A DNA stretch of 64,000 nucleotides. It comes from Marinobacter sp. MDS2 (GTDB lineage: Bacteria > Pseudomonadota > Gammaproteobacteria > Pseudomonadales > Oleiphilaceae). Of this stretch, positions 1 to 9,064 are shown in pieces. The translations under genes and the position numbers were made by a program. Under the pieces are notes generated by a model. That model was not told the origin of the DNA. It was given only the letters and a program-made list of their open reading frames with translations, and ran no database searches. Every line of letters starts with the position of its first letter. The first letter of the stretch is position 1. The stretch lies in contig NZ_JAVAJF010000002.1 in the NCBI RefSeq assembly GCF_030718085.1, positions 62,001-126,000 of the forward strand. Direction: 5' to 3'.

Positions 1-1133
1 GAGCGCGGGTGGAACTTGCGCAGGCCAACCAGAAAGATCTGGAGAACGGACGTGCGAGCGGGCTTGATGCTGCCATGCTGGACCGACTCGAGCTGACGCC
101 GGCCCGAATCGATACCATGATTGAAGGTCTGAAGCAGGTGGCGGCCTTGCCAGACCCGGTGGGTGAGATTACCGACATGAACTACCGCCCGTCCGGAATT
201 CAGGTCGGCAAAATGCGGGTGCCTCTGGGTGTGATCGGTATTATCTATGAATCCCGTCCGAACGTGACCGTTGAAGCCGCCAGCCTGTGCCTGAAATCCG
301 GCAATGCTACGATTCTACGGGGTGGTTCTGAAGCTATCCATTCCAACCAAGCGGTAGCTGCTTGTATCGCTCAGGGCCTGGCCGCGGCTGGCTTGCCGGA
401 AGCGGCCGTGCAGGTGGTTGAAACCACCGATCGGGATGCGGTGGGTGAGTTGATCACCATGCCGCAGTACGTTGATGTGATTGTGCCCCGGGGCGGGAAA
501 GGCCTGATTGAGCGCATTTCGCGAGATGCCAAAGTGCCGGTTATCAAACACTTGGATGGTGTCTGCCACGTTTACATCGACAGCCACGCAGACCCGGAAA
601 AAGCGCTCAAGGTTGCGGTCAATGCCAAGACTCACCGCTACGGCACCTGCAATACCATGGAAACCTTGCTGGTAGATCAGGAAATCGCTGAGGATATCCT
701 GCCGTTACTGGCAGCCGAATTCGAAGCGAAAGGTGTTGAGTTGCGCGGTTGTGAGCAAACGCTGAGCATCCTCCCCGGCATAGTTGCCGCGAGTGAAGAC
801 GACTGGCACGAAGAGTACCTTGCGCCGATTCTTGCGGTGCGCGTGGTTGAGGGGTTGAATGGTGCCATTGACCATATCAATCACTACAGCTCTCAACATA
901 CCGAAAGCATCGTTACCGAAAACTACACTCGAGCCCGACGTTTCCTCACCGAAGTGGATTCCAGTTCGGTGATGGTCAACGCCTCGACACGGTTTGCTGA
1001 CGGCTTCGAATACGGGCTGGGTGCGGAAATCGGCATTTCCACCGACAAGATTCATGCTCGCGGTCCGGTTGGGTTGCATGGTCTGACGTCGCAAAAGTAT
1101 GTGGTGTTTGGCGACGGCCACATTCGGGCCTGA
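1..1133 (+). CDS. proA: Gamma-glutamyl phosphate reductase, 5'-truncated by window edge
   Basis: ProA reduces L-glutamyl 5-phosphate to glutamate 5-semialdehyde with NADPH, the second step of proline synthesis in the cytosol. About 376 residues are visible against roughly 415-420 in the family, and the frame stays open to base 3, so some 40 N-terminal residues lie left of the window. The aldehyde-dehydrogenase-like fold shows in the cofactor-region segment [13 protein letters not shown] and in the catalytic cysteine of the [11 protein letters not shown] motif (bases about 630-660). The glycine-rich C terminus with [10 protein letters not shown] is typical. The stop is followed after 3 bases by the ATG of nadD, so the two are probably co-transcribed, the same pairing as in Pseudomonas. 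The GTG at base 9 is only the first possible start codon in view, not the real start. Confidence 0.96.
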   Translation, partial: ARVELAQANQKDLENGRASGLDAAMLDRLELTPARIDTMIEGLKQVAALPDPVGEITDMNYRPSGIQVGKMRVPLGVIGIIYESRPNVTVEAASLCLKSGNATILRGGSEAIHSNQAVAACIAQGLAAAGLPEAAVQVVETTDRDAVGELITMPQYVDVIVPRGGKGLIERISRDAKVPVIKHLDGVCHVYIDSHADPEKALKVAVNAKTHRYGTCNTMETLLVDQEIAEDILPLLAAEFEAKGVELRGCEQTLSILPGIVAASEDDWHEEYLAPILAVRVVEGLNGAIDHINHYSSQHTESIVTENYTRARRFLTEVDSSSVMVNASTRFADGFEYGLGAEIGISTDKIHARGPVGLHGLTSQKYVVFGDGHIRA

Positions 1134-1136
1134 TTG

Positions 1137-1778
1137 ATGCACGTTATCTACGGCGGGACGTTCGACCCCATCCACCACGGGCACCTGAGGTTGGCCCTGG
1201 AAGTTGCCGACGCGCTTCAGGTGGAGCGGGTGGATCTGGTGCCGTGCCACATTCCGCCTCACCGAGGGAGTACCGGCGCAACCTCGGCTCAGCGGCTCGA
1301 TATGATTCGACTGGCAGTCGAAGGCGAATCGAGGTTGCACGTTGATGACCGGGAACTTCAGCGCGCCGGGGCCTCCTATACCGCGGATACATTGCGACAG
1401 TTACGGACTGAGCTGGGCCCGAAGCGGCCGTTGGTGATGGTCGTGGGGACCGATGCCTTCGCCGGCTTTGATCGGTGGCGCGAGTGGCGGGAAATACCGG
1501 AGTTGGCGCATATCGTCGTGGTTAGTCGGCCCGGGTCGGCGTTGCCGGAAGCAAGCGTGGCCAGCAGCCTGTATAGAGAGCGCCCTGCCGAAACACCGGG
1601 CGACCTTTGGCAGACCCCTGCCGGTAGGATTCTGGCGTTTGATGCGCCGCTGATGGACATATCGGCGACCGGCATTCGACAGCGCATTTCAGGCGGACAT
1701 TCACCGCGTTACCTGCTGCCCGATTCGGTCTTGCAGAGAATTCATGACCAAGGCCTGTACGGTGCCTGCCCTGACTGA
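1137..1778 (+). CDS. nadD: Nicotinate-nucleotide adenylyltransferase
   Basis: NadD joins nicotinate mononucleotide and ATP to give deamido-NAD, the penultimate step of NAD synthesis. The protein is 213 residues, the usual size. The nucleotidyltransferase signature GGTFDPIHHGHL sits at residues 6-17, with the H-x-G-H pair that contacts ATP phosphates, and the second motif MDISATGIRQR lies near residue 175. A TTG codon lies directly before the ATG at 1137; I chose the ATG because homologues begin close to this methionine. It follows proA by 3 bases, so translation is probably coupled. The order proA-nadD-rsfS-rlmH is the Pseudomonas order. Confidence 0.95.
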   Translation: MHVIYGGTFDPIHHGHLRLALEVADALQVERVDLVPCHIPPHRGSTGATSAQRLDMIRLAVEGESRLHVDDRELQRAGASYTADTLRQLRTELGPKRPLVMVVGTDAFAGFDRWREWREIPELAHIVVVSRPGSALPEASVASSLYRERPAETPGDLWQTPAGRILAFDAPLMDISATGIRQRISGGHSPRYLLPDSVLQRIHDQGLYGACPD

Positions 1779-1787
1779 AACTTTTAG

Positions 1788-1796
1788 TGCTACAAT
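1788..1796 (+). promoter_or_regulatory. Candidate extended -10 promoter for rsfS
   Basis: The sequence TGC-TACAAT is an extended -10 element (TGn plus a 5/6 match to TATAAT), 62 bases before the rsfS start and just after the nadD stop. No convincing -35 hexamer lies 16-18 bases upstream, which is tolerated in extended -10 promoters. It would give the rsfS-rlmH-mrdA-rodA run its own start point. Confidence 0.45.
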
Positions 1797-1857
1797 CGCG
1801 TTCGAATATCACTAATCGGGCGGCCATCTGGGCCATCGCCCGGAACACAGGGTAATT

Positions 1858-2208
1858 ATGCAGGCAGAACAACTGAAAGATCTGGTCGTAAACGCGCTGG
1901 AAGACATTAAAGCGCAGGACATCAGCGTAGTGGATGTCCGTGATCGTACCAGCGTTACTGATTTTATGGTTCTCGCATCGGGTACCTCCAGTCGGCACGT
2001 GAAATCACTGGCCGATTCTGTGGTTATCGAAGCCAAAGAGCAGGGGATGCGAGCCAATAACGTAGAAGGTGCACCGGGCAGCGACTGGATTCTTGTAGAT
2101 CTGGGCGACGTAGTGGTGCATTTGATGATGCCGGCAGCTCGTGAGTTCTACGATCTGGAACGCTTCTGGCGTGATGCTCCAGAAGCTGGTGCAGCAGGCA
2201 GCGAGTAA
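1858..2208 (+). CDS. rsfS: Ribosomal silencing factor RsfS
   Basis: RsfS (YbeB/Iojap family) binds ribosomal protein L14 (uL14) on the large subunit and blocks joining of the subunits, lowering translation in stationary phase or starvation. The 116-residue length is normal. The family core is visible: the [22 protein letters not shown] stretch around residues 28-50 and the [17 protein letters not shown] segment near residues 76-92. It is 2 bases ahead of rlmH, another factor acting on the large ribosomal subunit, and the pair is conserved beside the rod-shape genes in many gammaproteobacteria. Confidence 0.95.
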   Translation: MQAEQLKDLVVNALEDIKAQDISVVDVRDRTSVTDFMVLASGTSSRHVKSLADSVVIEAKEQGMRANNVEGAPGSDWILVDLGDVVVHLMMPAAREFYDLERFWRDAPEAGAAGSE

Positions 2209-2210
2209 TC

Positions 2211-2681
2211 ATGCGCCTGCGATTGATCTGCGTGGGGCAGAAAATGCCCGACTGGGTCACTGCGGGGTATAACGATTATGCGCGCCGGATGCCACCGGAG
2301 CTGCCCCTCGAGTTGACTGAAATCGCCATGCCGCACAGAGGCAAGAACCCGGATATTCCAAGACTTATGCAGCGCGAAAGTGATTCTATCCTTTCCGCTG
2401 TTGGTCAGCGGGACAGGGTGGTTGCTTTGGAAGTGGGCGGGCGCCCGTGGTCAACCGAAAAACTTGCCAGCCAGCTGGAACGCTGGCAGCAAGATGGTCA
2501 GGATGTCTCGTTCCTGGTGGGTGGCCCCGACGGGTTAGCCGACGCTTGCCGGCAACGTGCCGATCAACAATGGTCACTCTCCCCGCTTACCTTACCTCAC
2601 CCTCTGGTGCGTATTCTGCTTGCAGAACAGTTGTATCGCGCCTGGTCGATCACGCGTAATCATCCTTATCACCGGGCCTAG
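2211..2681 (+). CDS. rlmH: 23S rRNA (pseudouridine-1915-N3) methyltransferase
   Basis: RlmH is a SPOUT methyltransferase that methylates N3 of pseudouridine 1915 in helix 69 of 23S rRNA on assembled 70S ribosomes. At 156 residues it is full length. The AdoMet-binding knot shows as [16 protein letters not shown] (about residues 68-83), [14 protein letters not shown] (about 101-114) and the C-terminal [20 protein letters not shown], which is nearly invariant in the family. It is translated right after rsfS and ends 8 bases before mrdA, so rsfS, rlmH, mrdA and rodA probably form one transcript. Confidence 0.96.
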   Translation: MRLRLICVGQKMPDWVTAGYNDYARRMPPELPLELTEIAMPHRGKNPDIPRLMQRESDSILSAVGQRDRVVALEVGGRPWSTEKLASQLERWQQDGQDVSFLVGGPDGLADACRQRADQQWSLSPLTLPHPLVRILLAEQLYRAWSITRNHPYHRA

Positions 2682-2689
2682 GATCTTCT

Positions 2690-4588
2690 ATGGCTTGGGG
2701 TGAATTCAAAGACACCGCGGCAGAGCGCCGGTTATTTCAGCGTCGCGCTTTAGTGATGTTGCTGTTTGTCATGCTGCTGATGACGGGATTGCTCGCCCGC
2801 ATGTATCAGTTGCAGGTTGTTGAACACGACATCTACACCACCTTGTCGGATAAAAACCGCGTTCAGGTTCAGTCGGTGCCGCCACCCCGTGGCTTGGTCT
2901 ATGACCGCAATGGCGAGCTCATGGCGGAGAACCGGCCCGTCTTCAGTTTGACGATTGTGCCCGAACGGGCAGCGCCCATTGACGATACCCTGGCGCGCTT
3001 AGGCCGTATTCTCGAGATTGAGGACGAAGACCTCAAACGCTTCCGAAAGCGGTTGAACGAGCCGCGGCGACCGTTTCAGGAAATTCCCCTGTTTTACGAT
3101 CTGGGGGAGTCTGATATCGCCAAAATGGCCGTGCATCGGCATGAATTCCCTGGTGTCGAGGTGTCGGCGGAGCTGGTACGTTACTACCCCCACAGTGACC
3201 TCACAGCCCATGCGCTGGGCTTCGTGGGTCGTATCAACCGTGAAGAGCTGAATAGGATTGATCCCGTCAACTATGCGGGAACCAACTACATCGGCAAGTC
3301 GGGAATCGAGCGTTTTTACGAAGAGGTCTTGCACGGCCGGGTGGGTTACCAGCATGTGGAAACCAACGCTCGGGGCCGTATCTTACGTGTTCTGGAGCGC
3401 GAAAATCCTGTGCCGGGCGAAGATCTCGAACTGCATCTGGATTTACGCCTGCAGCGCAAAGCTCATGAATTGCTGGAAGGGCGCCGGGGCGCCATTGTCG
3501 CGATTGAACCGGCGACTGGCGGCATTCTGGCCCTGGCAAGTGTGCCTGGTTTCGATACCAATAAATTTGTTACAGGCATCAGCGTAGCCGACTATCGTGA
3601 GCTCAGTGAAAGCATCGACAAACCTTTGTTTAACCGGGCATTACGTGGCCAATATCCGCCGGGCTCTACCATCAAACCGATGATGGCAGTGGCGGCCCTG
3701 GACAGTGGTGTGACCACTCGTGACCGCAAAATCTGGGACCCGGGCTATTATCAGCTACGCGAGGGAGGGCGCCGGTACCGCGACTGGAAGCGTTCCGGGC
3801 ACGGCTGGGTCGATCTGAAAGATTCGGTGGCCCAGTCTTGTGATGTCTATTTCTACGATGTGGCTGTCGAAATGGGTGTCGACACCATGCACAAGTATCT
3901 TTCCGCGTTCGGCTTTGGTGAAGACGCTACCTTGGACGTGTCCGGTGCTCTGAGTGGGCTGCTGCCTTCTGATGACTGGAAACGCGCGATGCGGAACGAA
4001 CGTTGGTACCCCGGGGATTCCGTGAACATGGGGATTGGCCAAGGGTTTTTCCTGGCAACGCCGCTGCAACTGGCCACGGCAACCGCACTGGTCGCCAATC
4101 GGGGAGAGTGGGTTGAGCCGCGTTTGTTGAAGGATATTCGTGGTGATCGGACCGCCGACGAGTTTTTGCCTGCGGAAACGCACAACCCGCTGGTGCTGAA
4201 AGATCCGGAAAACTGGGAATACGTTGTCGATACCATGGAAGAAGTCATGCATGGAGCGAAAGGCACGGCCCGCCGGGCAGCTCGGGGTGCCAACTATCGC
4301 ATGGCGGGCAAAACCGGCACCGCGCAGGTGTTCAGTCTGGGTCAGGACGAAGAATACGATGCGGAAGAAATCCGGGAGCGTTTGCGTGACCATGCGTTGT
4401 TTGTGGGGTTTGCACCGGCAGACGATCCCAAGATTGCCGTGGCCATCATTGTCGAGAACGGTGGCGGTGGCAGCAGCGTTGCGGCCCCGGTAGCGCGGGG
4501 CTTGTTCGATGCCTGGCTGGAAGAATTTCCGGCGGCCGAGGCAGAAAAAATGCTAGGGCAGGTGAATCAGACAGGGAGTGAGCACTGA
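2690..4588 (+). CDS. mrdA: Penicillin-binding protein 2, elongasome transpeptidase
   Basis: PBP2 cross-links peptidoglycan during rod elongation and works with the glycosyltransferase RodA encoded next. The 632-residue protein has a short cytosolic N terminus, one membrane anchor at about residues 22-40 (LVMLLFVMLLMTGLLARMY), a pedestal domain, and a transpeptidase domain with the active-site motifs STIK (nucleophile serine, about residue 327), SCD, and KTGTA (about 543). An AGGA ribosome site (2680-2683) overlapping the rlmH stop supports the ATG at 2690. The stop overlaps the rodA start (TGATG), so the pair is translationally coupled. Confidence 0.96.
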   Translation: MAWGEFKDTAAERRLFQRRALVMLLFVMLLMTGLLARMYQLQVVEHDIYTTLSDKNRVQVQSVPPPRGLVYDRNGELMAENRPVFSLTIVPERAAPIDDTLARLGRILEIEDEDLKRFRKRLNEPRRPFQEIPLFYDLGESDIAKMAVHRHEFPGVEVSAELVRYYPHSDLTAHALGFVGRINREELNRIDPVNYAGTNYIGKSGIERFYEEVLHGRVGYQHVETNARGRILRVLERENPVPGEDLELHLDLRLQRKAHELLEGRRGAIVAIEPATGGILALASVPGFDTNKFVTGISVADYRELSESIDKPLFNRALRGQYPPGSTIKPMMAVAALDSGVTTRDRKIWDPGYYQLREGGRRYRDWKRSGHGWVDLKDSVAQSCDVYFYDVAVEMGVDTMHKYLSAFGFGEDATLDVSGALSGLLPSDDWKRAMRNERWYPGDSVNMGIGQGFFLATPLQLATATALVANRGEWVEPRLLKDIRGDRTADEFLPAETHNPLVLKDPENWEYVVDTMEEVMHGAKGTARRAARGANYRMAGKTGTAQVFSLGQDEEYDAEEIRERLRDHALFVGFAPADDPKIAVAIIVENGGGGSSVAAPVARGLFDAWLEEFPAAEAEKMLGQVNQTGSEH

Positions 4589-5733
4589 TGGGGCTGGGAA
4601 AAGATTTGCTGGGAGCCCAGACCGGGTCTGACTTAGGGCGGTCGCGAAGCATCTGGAGCGTGTTGCACCTGGATCCTATCTTGCTTTTCCTGCTGGCGAT
4701 CCTTGTGGGTGGGGGGCTGTTCGTCCTCTACAGTGGTGCAGACAGAAACATTGAAGTGGTGAAGGCGCAAGGGATTCGCCTCGCAGTGGCGTTTGGCGTA
4801 ATGCTGGTGTTTGCCCAGCTGGACCCGGCGGTGTTCCGGCGTTGGTCGCCCTGGCTCTATGTGCTTGGTCTGGTCGGTTTGGTGGCAGTGTTGCTGGTGG
4901 GGGTCGGTGCAAAAGGCGCGCAGCGCTGGTTGGCCATCCCGGGGCTGCCAAGGTTCCAGCCCTCGGAGCTAATGAAGCTGGTGGTGCCAATGATGGCTGC
5001 CTGGTACCTCTCCCGTTACTTCCTGCCGCCGACGTTTGGGCGTGTGATCGTGGGCTTGTTCATCGTGCTGCTGCCAATGTTCCTTATTGTTCAGCAACCT
5101 GACTTGGGAACCTCGTTATTGGTGGGCATGGCAGGCATTTTCGTGGTGTTTTTTGCCGGAATGAGCTGGAAGCTGATTGCAGCGTTTTTCGGTTTGGTGT
5201 CGGTTTCCGCGCCGCTGATGTGGTTTTTCGTCATGCGGGATTACCAAAAACAACGCGTACTGACCTTGTTGGATCCCCAGAGTGACCCGCTCGGGGCGGG
5301 CTGGAACATCATTCAGTCAAAGACCGCGATCGGATCTGGGGGCATGGATGGCAAAGGGTGGTTGCAGGGAACCCAATCCCATCTGGAATTCCTGCCGGAA
5401 AGCCACACCGATTTTATCGTTGCCGTGTTGGCTGAGGAATTTGGTTTTGTCGGCATGATGTTGTTGATGGCGGTGTACTTCCTCATTATCGTTCGCTGCC
5501 TGTACATCGCCGTGTCGGCTCAGGATTCTTATGCGCGTTTGCTGGCGGGCGCGTTGACCATGACCTTCTTTATCTACATTTTCGTCAACGTGGGCATGGT
5601 CAGCGGGTTGTTGCCGGTGGTCGGTGTGCCATTGCCTCTAATCAGTTATGGTGGAACGTCCGGGGTTACGTTGATGGCAGCGTTCGGTGTGCTGATGTCG
5701 ATACACACCCATCGCCGGATGATCACGGCCTGA
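4588..5733 (+). CDS. rodA: Rod-shape peptidoglycan glycosyltransferase RodA
   Basis: RodA is the SEDS-family polymerase that joins lipid II into glycan strands and partners with PBP2. The 381-residue protein is almost all membrane helices. The SEDS signatures are present: FQPSELMKL (about residue 124), the DLGTSLL segment (about 172), and the C-terminal stretch VGVPLPLISYGGTSGVTLM that marks the family. The start overlaps the mrdA stop by one base. In Pseudomonas a membrane-bound lytic transglycosylase gene follows rodA; here the next gene is rlpA, so that gene is absent from this position. Confidence 0.95.
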   Translation: MGLGKDLLGAQTGSDLGRSRSIWSVLHLDPILLFLLAILVGGGLFVLYSGADRNIEVVKAQGIRLAVAFGVMLVFAQLDPAVFRRWSPWLYVLGLVGLVAVLLVGVGAKGAQRWLAIPGLPRFQPSELMKLVVPMMAAWYLSRYFLPPTFGRVIVGLFIVLLPMFLIVQQPDLGTSLLVGMAGIFVVFFAGMSWKLIAAFFGLVSVSAPLMWFFVMRDYQKQRVLTLLDPQSDPLGAGWNIIQSKTAIGSGGMDGKGWLQGTQSHLEFLPESHTDFIVAVLAEEFGFVGMMLLMAVYFLIIVRCLYIAVSAQDSYARLLAGALTMTFFIYIFVNVGMVSGLLPVVGVPLPLISYGGTSGVTLMAAFGVLMSIHTHRRMITA

Positions 5734-5842
5734 CGCAGGGTGAATCATGGCTGGCCGGTAATGGTTAAGGTCCGGGGGAACCCGTTACAATATTGCAGGT
5801 CAGTAAGCTCTGACAAACCAACACGATGAGTTGCGCGCAGCT

Positions 5843-6745
5843 ATGGCGAACATTTTTAACATGGGATTTTGGGTGGCGTTGGTGGCTGTGGTCTTGTCCG
5901 GCTGCTCCAGCACACCGGAAGTTGACCATTCGTCAAGATACACCATCAAGCAGGATCGGGCTCCTGACGGAGATTACGATGTCAGTGGTCTGGCCGATGC
6001 CGAACCGCGTTATGAAGCGCCCCGTCGGGCGGGCAACAAGTCGCCTTACCAGGTTTGGGGTAAAAGCTACCATGTGGTCGATTCCAACGAAGGGTACGTA
6101 AAGCGGGGGACCGCCAGTTGGTACGGTCAAAAGTTTCATGGCCATAAAACCTCGAATGGCGAAGTTTTCAACATGTACAGCATGTCGGCTGCCCACAAAT
6201 CGCTTCGCATTCCGAGCTATGCCAGAGTGACCAATCTGGATAACGGCCGTTCGGTGGTGGTTCGGGTGAATGATCGGGGCCCCTTTCATGGCGACCGGTT
6301 GATTGACTTGTCGTACGCGGCTGCCAAAAAACTGGGGTATCAGTCCCGTGGGACAGCTCGCGTGGAAGTGGCAGCCATTACTGTTAAACCGGACGGCTCC
6401 ATGTTTTTGGCCGGGCAACCCTATAACCCGAATGGCGAAACCGTAATGGCCAGGCCCGCTTCGGAAACAGTCGCCCCCGAACAGTCAGCCGTTGCAACTG
6501 TTCGTAAGGCGTTGTTTGTGCAACTGGGAGCCTTTGGTAGCCCGGAGCCAGCCAACGCAATGCTCGCCCGTGCGCAAAGAGAGCTTGAAGATCCGGTTCG
6601 GGTTCAACAAGTTTCAACGAGTAACGGGCGTTTTCACCGAGTGCAAGTTGGCCCCTTTGGGAGCGAAGATGATGCCCGGTATGCCCAGAGCCTGATTGAA
6701 TCAAAAGGTTTCGGCAATTCCATTATCCTTACGGATACGCACTGA
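5843..6745 (+). CDS. rlpA: RlpA septal-ring lytic transglycosylase lipoprotein
   Basis: RlpA is an outer-membrane lipoprotein that cleaves naked glycan strands during septation. From the ATG at 5843 the protein is 300 residues. A signal peptide ends in the lipobox LSGC, giving a lipidated cysteine near residue 22. The double-psi beta-barrel domain runs from GTASWYGQKFHG to the NDRGPF and IDLSYAAAKKLGY motifs (about residues 92-172). A C-terminal SPOR domain (LFVQLGAFGS to the end, about 225-300) should bind denuded glycan at the septum. A TTG four codons upstream is open, but the ATG gives a normal lipoprotein signal. The gene lies between rodA and dacA in the usual wall cluster. Confidence 0.94.
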   Translation: MANIFNMGFWVALVAVVLSGCSSTPEVDHSSRYTIKQDRAPDGDYDVSGLADAEPRYEAPRRAGNKSPYQVWGKSYHVVDSNEGYVKRGTASWYGQKFHGHKTSNGEVFNMYSMSAAHKSLRIPSYARVTNLDNGRSVVVRVNDRGPFHGDRLIDLSYAAAKKLGYQSRGTARVEVAAITVKPDGSMFLAGQPYNPNGETVMARPASETVAPEQSAVATVRKALFVQLGAFGSPEPANAMLARAQRELEDPVRVQQVSTSNGRFHRVQVGPFGSEDDARYAQSLIESKGFGNSIILTDTH

Positions 6746-6790
6746 ACCGTCTGAGTTCAGAACACACATAAGACAAACCTCTGACAGCGA

Positions 6791-7966
6791 ATGAAACGAC
6801 CCATGGCTTTCAAAATGTTTACTCGAATCTTTCTTCTGGCTCTGTCTTTGACAGTGTTCTCCGCGCAGACATCCGCGCAATCGGTGTTGATACCGTCGGC
6901 GCCAAAAATAGCCGGTAGTTCCTGGGTGCTGATGGATCCTCTTAGTGGTCGTGTGATCATGGAGCACAACAGCAATGAACGTTTGCCGCCGGCGAGCCTG
7001 ACGAAAATGATGACAGCCTACATCGTTGAGCGAGAGCTGGATGAGGGGCGGATTGCCATGCAGGACAGTGTGCCGATCAGTGTGAATGCGTGGCGCACCG
7101 AAGGGTCCCGTACTTTCCTTCGGGAAGGCACAACTGCGACCGTTCACGATTTGCTGAAGGGTGTGATTATTCAGTCAGGCAACGATGCATCGGTGGCTTT
7201 GGCAGAATTTATTGCCGGCAGTGAAGAGGCTTTCGTCGATATCATGAACCAGCAGGCGCAATTGCTCGGCATGAAGAATACGAACTTCCGGAACGCCACG
7301 GGTTTGCCCGCTCAGGACCATTTCTCTACCGCTTACGATCTGGCATTGCTGGCGCGGGCCATTATTCAGGATTACCCGGAAAACTACCCGATCTATGCCG
7401 AGAAGCATTTTACCTACAACAACATTCGTCAGCCGAACCGCAACGCGTTGCTGTGGCGTGATGACAGCGTCGATGGGCTGAAAACCGGTCACACCGAAGA
7501 GGCCGGCTATTGCCTCGTTGCATCAGCCAAGCGTAACGACACCCGCTTGATTGCTTCGGTGATGGGCACCAGCAGCTCGGCAGCCCGGGCGCAGGAAGTT
7601 CAGAAAATGCTGAACTACGGGTTCCGTTATTACGAAACAGAGCGCCTGTTCCGTGCCGGTCAGGAGTTGATGGCGGCTGACGTATGGGGTGGTGTGGCAG
7701 ATGAAGTCTCTGTCGGTATGGCTGAAGATGTTTATGTCACGATTCCACGAGGCTCCCGCGATAAACTGGAATCTACGGTAGACCTTGATTCTGTGATCAA
7801 AGCGCCCATTAAGATGGGTCAGGAACTGGGGCAAGTACGTGTACTGCTTGATGGCGAAACCGTGGTCGAGCAACCGGTTCTGGCGCTGACTGAAATTGAG
7901 CAAGGTGGCCTGTTCAAACGCCTGTGGGACTCCATCAAGCTCTTTTTCATTCAATTATTCAATTAA
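6791..7966 (+). CDS. dacA: D-alanyl-D-alanine carboxypeptidase, PBP5/6 type
   Basis: This penicillin-binding protein trims the terminal D-Ala from stem pentapeptides and so limits cross-linking. The 391-residue protein begins with a signal peptide ending near TSAQS. The active-site triad is complete: SLTK (about residue 67), SGN (about 131) and KTG (about 234). The last residues, LWDSIKLFFIQLFN, form the amphipathic helix by which PBP5-type enzymes lie on the outer face of the inner membrane. A second in-frame ATG at 6803 is a possible alternative start. It is followed by ybeD and lipB as in Pseudomonas. Confidence 0.94.
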   Translation: MKRPMAFKMFTRIFLLALSLTVFSAQTSAQSVLIPSAPKIAGSSWVLMDPLSGRVIMEHNSNERLPPASLTKMMTAYIVERELDEGRIAMQDSVPISVNAWRTEGSRTFLREGTTATVHDLLKGVIIQSGNDASVALAEFIAGSEEAFVDIMNQQAQLLGMKNTNFRNATGLPAQDHFSTAYDLALLARAIIQDYPENYPIYAEKHFTYNNIRQPNRNALLWRDDSVDGLKTGHTEEAGYCLVASAKRNDTRLIASVMGTSSSAARAQEVQKMLNYGFRYYETERLFRAGQELMAADVWGGVADEVSVGMAEDVYVTIPRGSRDKLESTVDLDSVIKAPIKMGQELGQVRVLLDGETVVEQPVLALTEIEQGGLFKRLWDSIKLFFIQLFN

Positions 7967-8010
7967 GAACGCGCGGAACAACCGCGACGACGTGGGAGTA
8001 TAGGCAGGGC

Positions 8011-8280
8011 ATGACTGAGCCGAAAGCACCGAAAATTGAGTTTCCCTGTGATTACGTGATCAAGGTGATCGGAGACTCCGCCCCGGATTTCATCGATGTG
8101 GTTACGGCCATTGTCGAGAAGCATTCGCCGGGCATTGATAAGGCTGACATAACCGTCAATGACAGCCGGAACGGTCGGTTTTGCTCGGTTCGGGTAAAGA
8201 TCGTGGCCACCGGGGAACCACAGCTTAAAGCGCTGTTCGAAGAACTGAAGGCTACCGGCCGCGTTCATATGGTGTTGTGA
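8011..8280 (+). CDS. ybeD: YbeD family protein (DUF493), possible regulator
   Basis: This 89-residue protein belongs to the YbeD/DUF493 family, which has an ACT-like ferredoxin fold and is almost always found between dacA and lipB; its biochemical role is not settled. Recognisable family features are the N-terminal [15 protein letters not shown] segment and the C-terminal [12 protein letters not shown] used the ATG at 8011, because the longer frame would run back over the end of dacA. The stop overlaps the lipB start by one base, implying translational coupling to lipoate attachment. Confidence 0.9.
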   Translation: MTEPKAPKIEFPCDYVIKVIGDSAPDFIDVVTAIVEKHSPGIDKADITVNDSRNGRFCSVRVKIVATGEPQLKALFEELKATGRVHMVL

Positions 8281-8915
8281 TGACCGAACTTATCGTCCGT
8301 TCTCTTGGGCAACAGCCGTACATGGAAACGTGGGAAGCGATGAAATCCTTCACCGCGAACCGCGACCACACGACGGTTGATGAACTTTGGTGTCTCGAGC
8401 ATCCGAGAGTATTTACCCAGGGGCAGGCTGGTAAGGCGGAGCACATTCTTTTGCCGGGGGATATTCCGGTAATCCAGGTGGACCGGGGCGGGCAAGTTAC
8501 CTACCACGGTCCCGGACAGTTGGTTGTTTACCTGCTTATTGATCTCACTCGGCGCAAGCTGGGTGTCCGTTCTCTTGTTGATGAGATCGAACAAGCCATT
8601 GTGCGTGCGTTGGCGGATTACGGTATTGAAGCGGCGCCCCGATCCGATGCGCCGGGTGTCTATGTCAACGGCGCAAAGATCGCCTCTCTGGGGTTGAGGG
8701 TCCGAAAGGGCTGCTCGTTTCACGGGCTGGCGTTGAATGTAAACATGGATATGGAGCCATTCTCTCGCATCAATCCGTGTGGCTATGCAGGGATGTCGAT
8801 GTCTCAGGTCAGTAATTTCGTGCCGGGTGTGTCGGTCTACGATGTTGAACAGCATCTGGTGCAAGAGCTGGTTGCCGGATTAGGCGGGGACGTCGAGTTC
8901 AAGCAGGGCTGGTGA
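8280..8915 (+). CDS. lipB: Octanoyl-[acyl-carrier-protein]:protein transferase
   Basis: LipB moves the octanoyl group from acyl carrier protein to the lipoyl domains of 2-oxoacid dehydrogenases and the glycine cleavage H protein. The 211-residue protein carries [16 protein letters not shown] (about residues 70-85), the active-site lysine segment [12 protein letters not shown] (about 133-144) and the catalytic cysteine in [12 protein letters not shown] (about 162-173). The start ATG overlaps the ybeD stop (TGATG). Its partner lipA, which usually follows directly, is instead 26 kb away at 35163-36209 on the other strand. Confidence 0.95.
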   Translation: MTELIVRSLGQQPYMETWEAMKSFTANRDHTTVDELWCLEHPRVFTQGQAGKAEHILLPGDIPVIQVDRGGQVTYHGPGQLVVYLLIDLTRRKLGVRSLVDEIEQAIVRALADYGIEAAPRSDAPGVYVNGAKIASLGLRVRKGCSFHGLALNVNMDMEPFSRINPCGYAGMSMSQVSNFVPGVSVYDVEQHLVQELVAGLGGDVEFKQGW

Positions 8916-9064
8916 GGCAGCACGCATTGGCCCGTATAGCAATCCCTGTGGGGCGGACGGGATAAGCTGTCTGCGCGCAGTGTCGATATAATGTAGCGTG
9001 AGAGTTGTTGGGCGGTAACTTTACTGACCACATTTCGAACACCTCACATTAAGACAGGTCCTTC

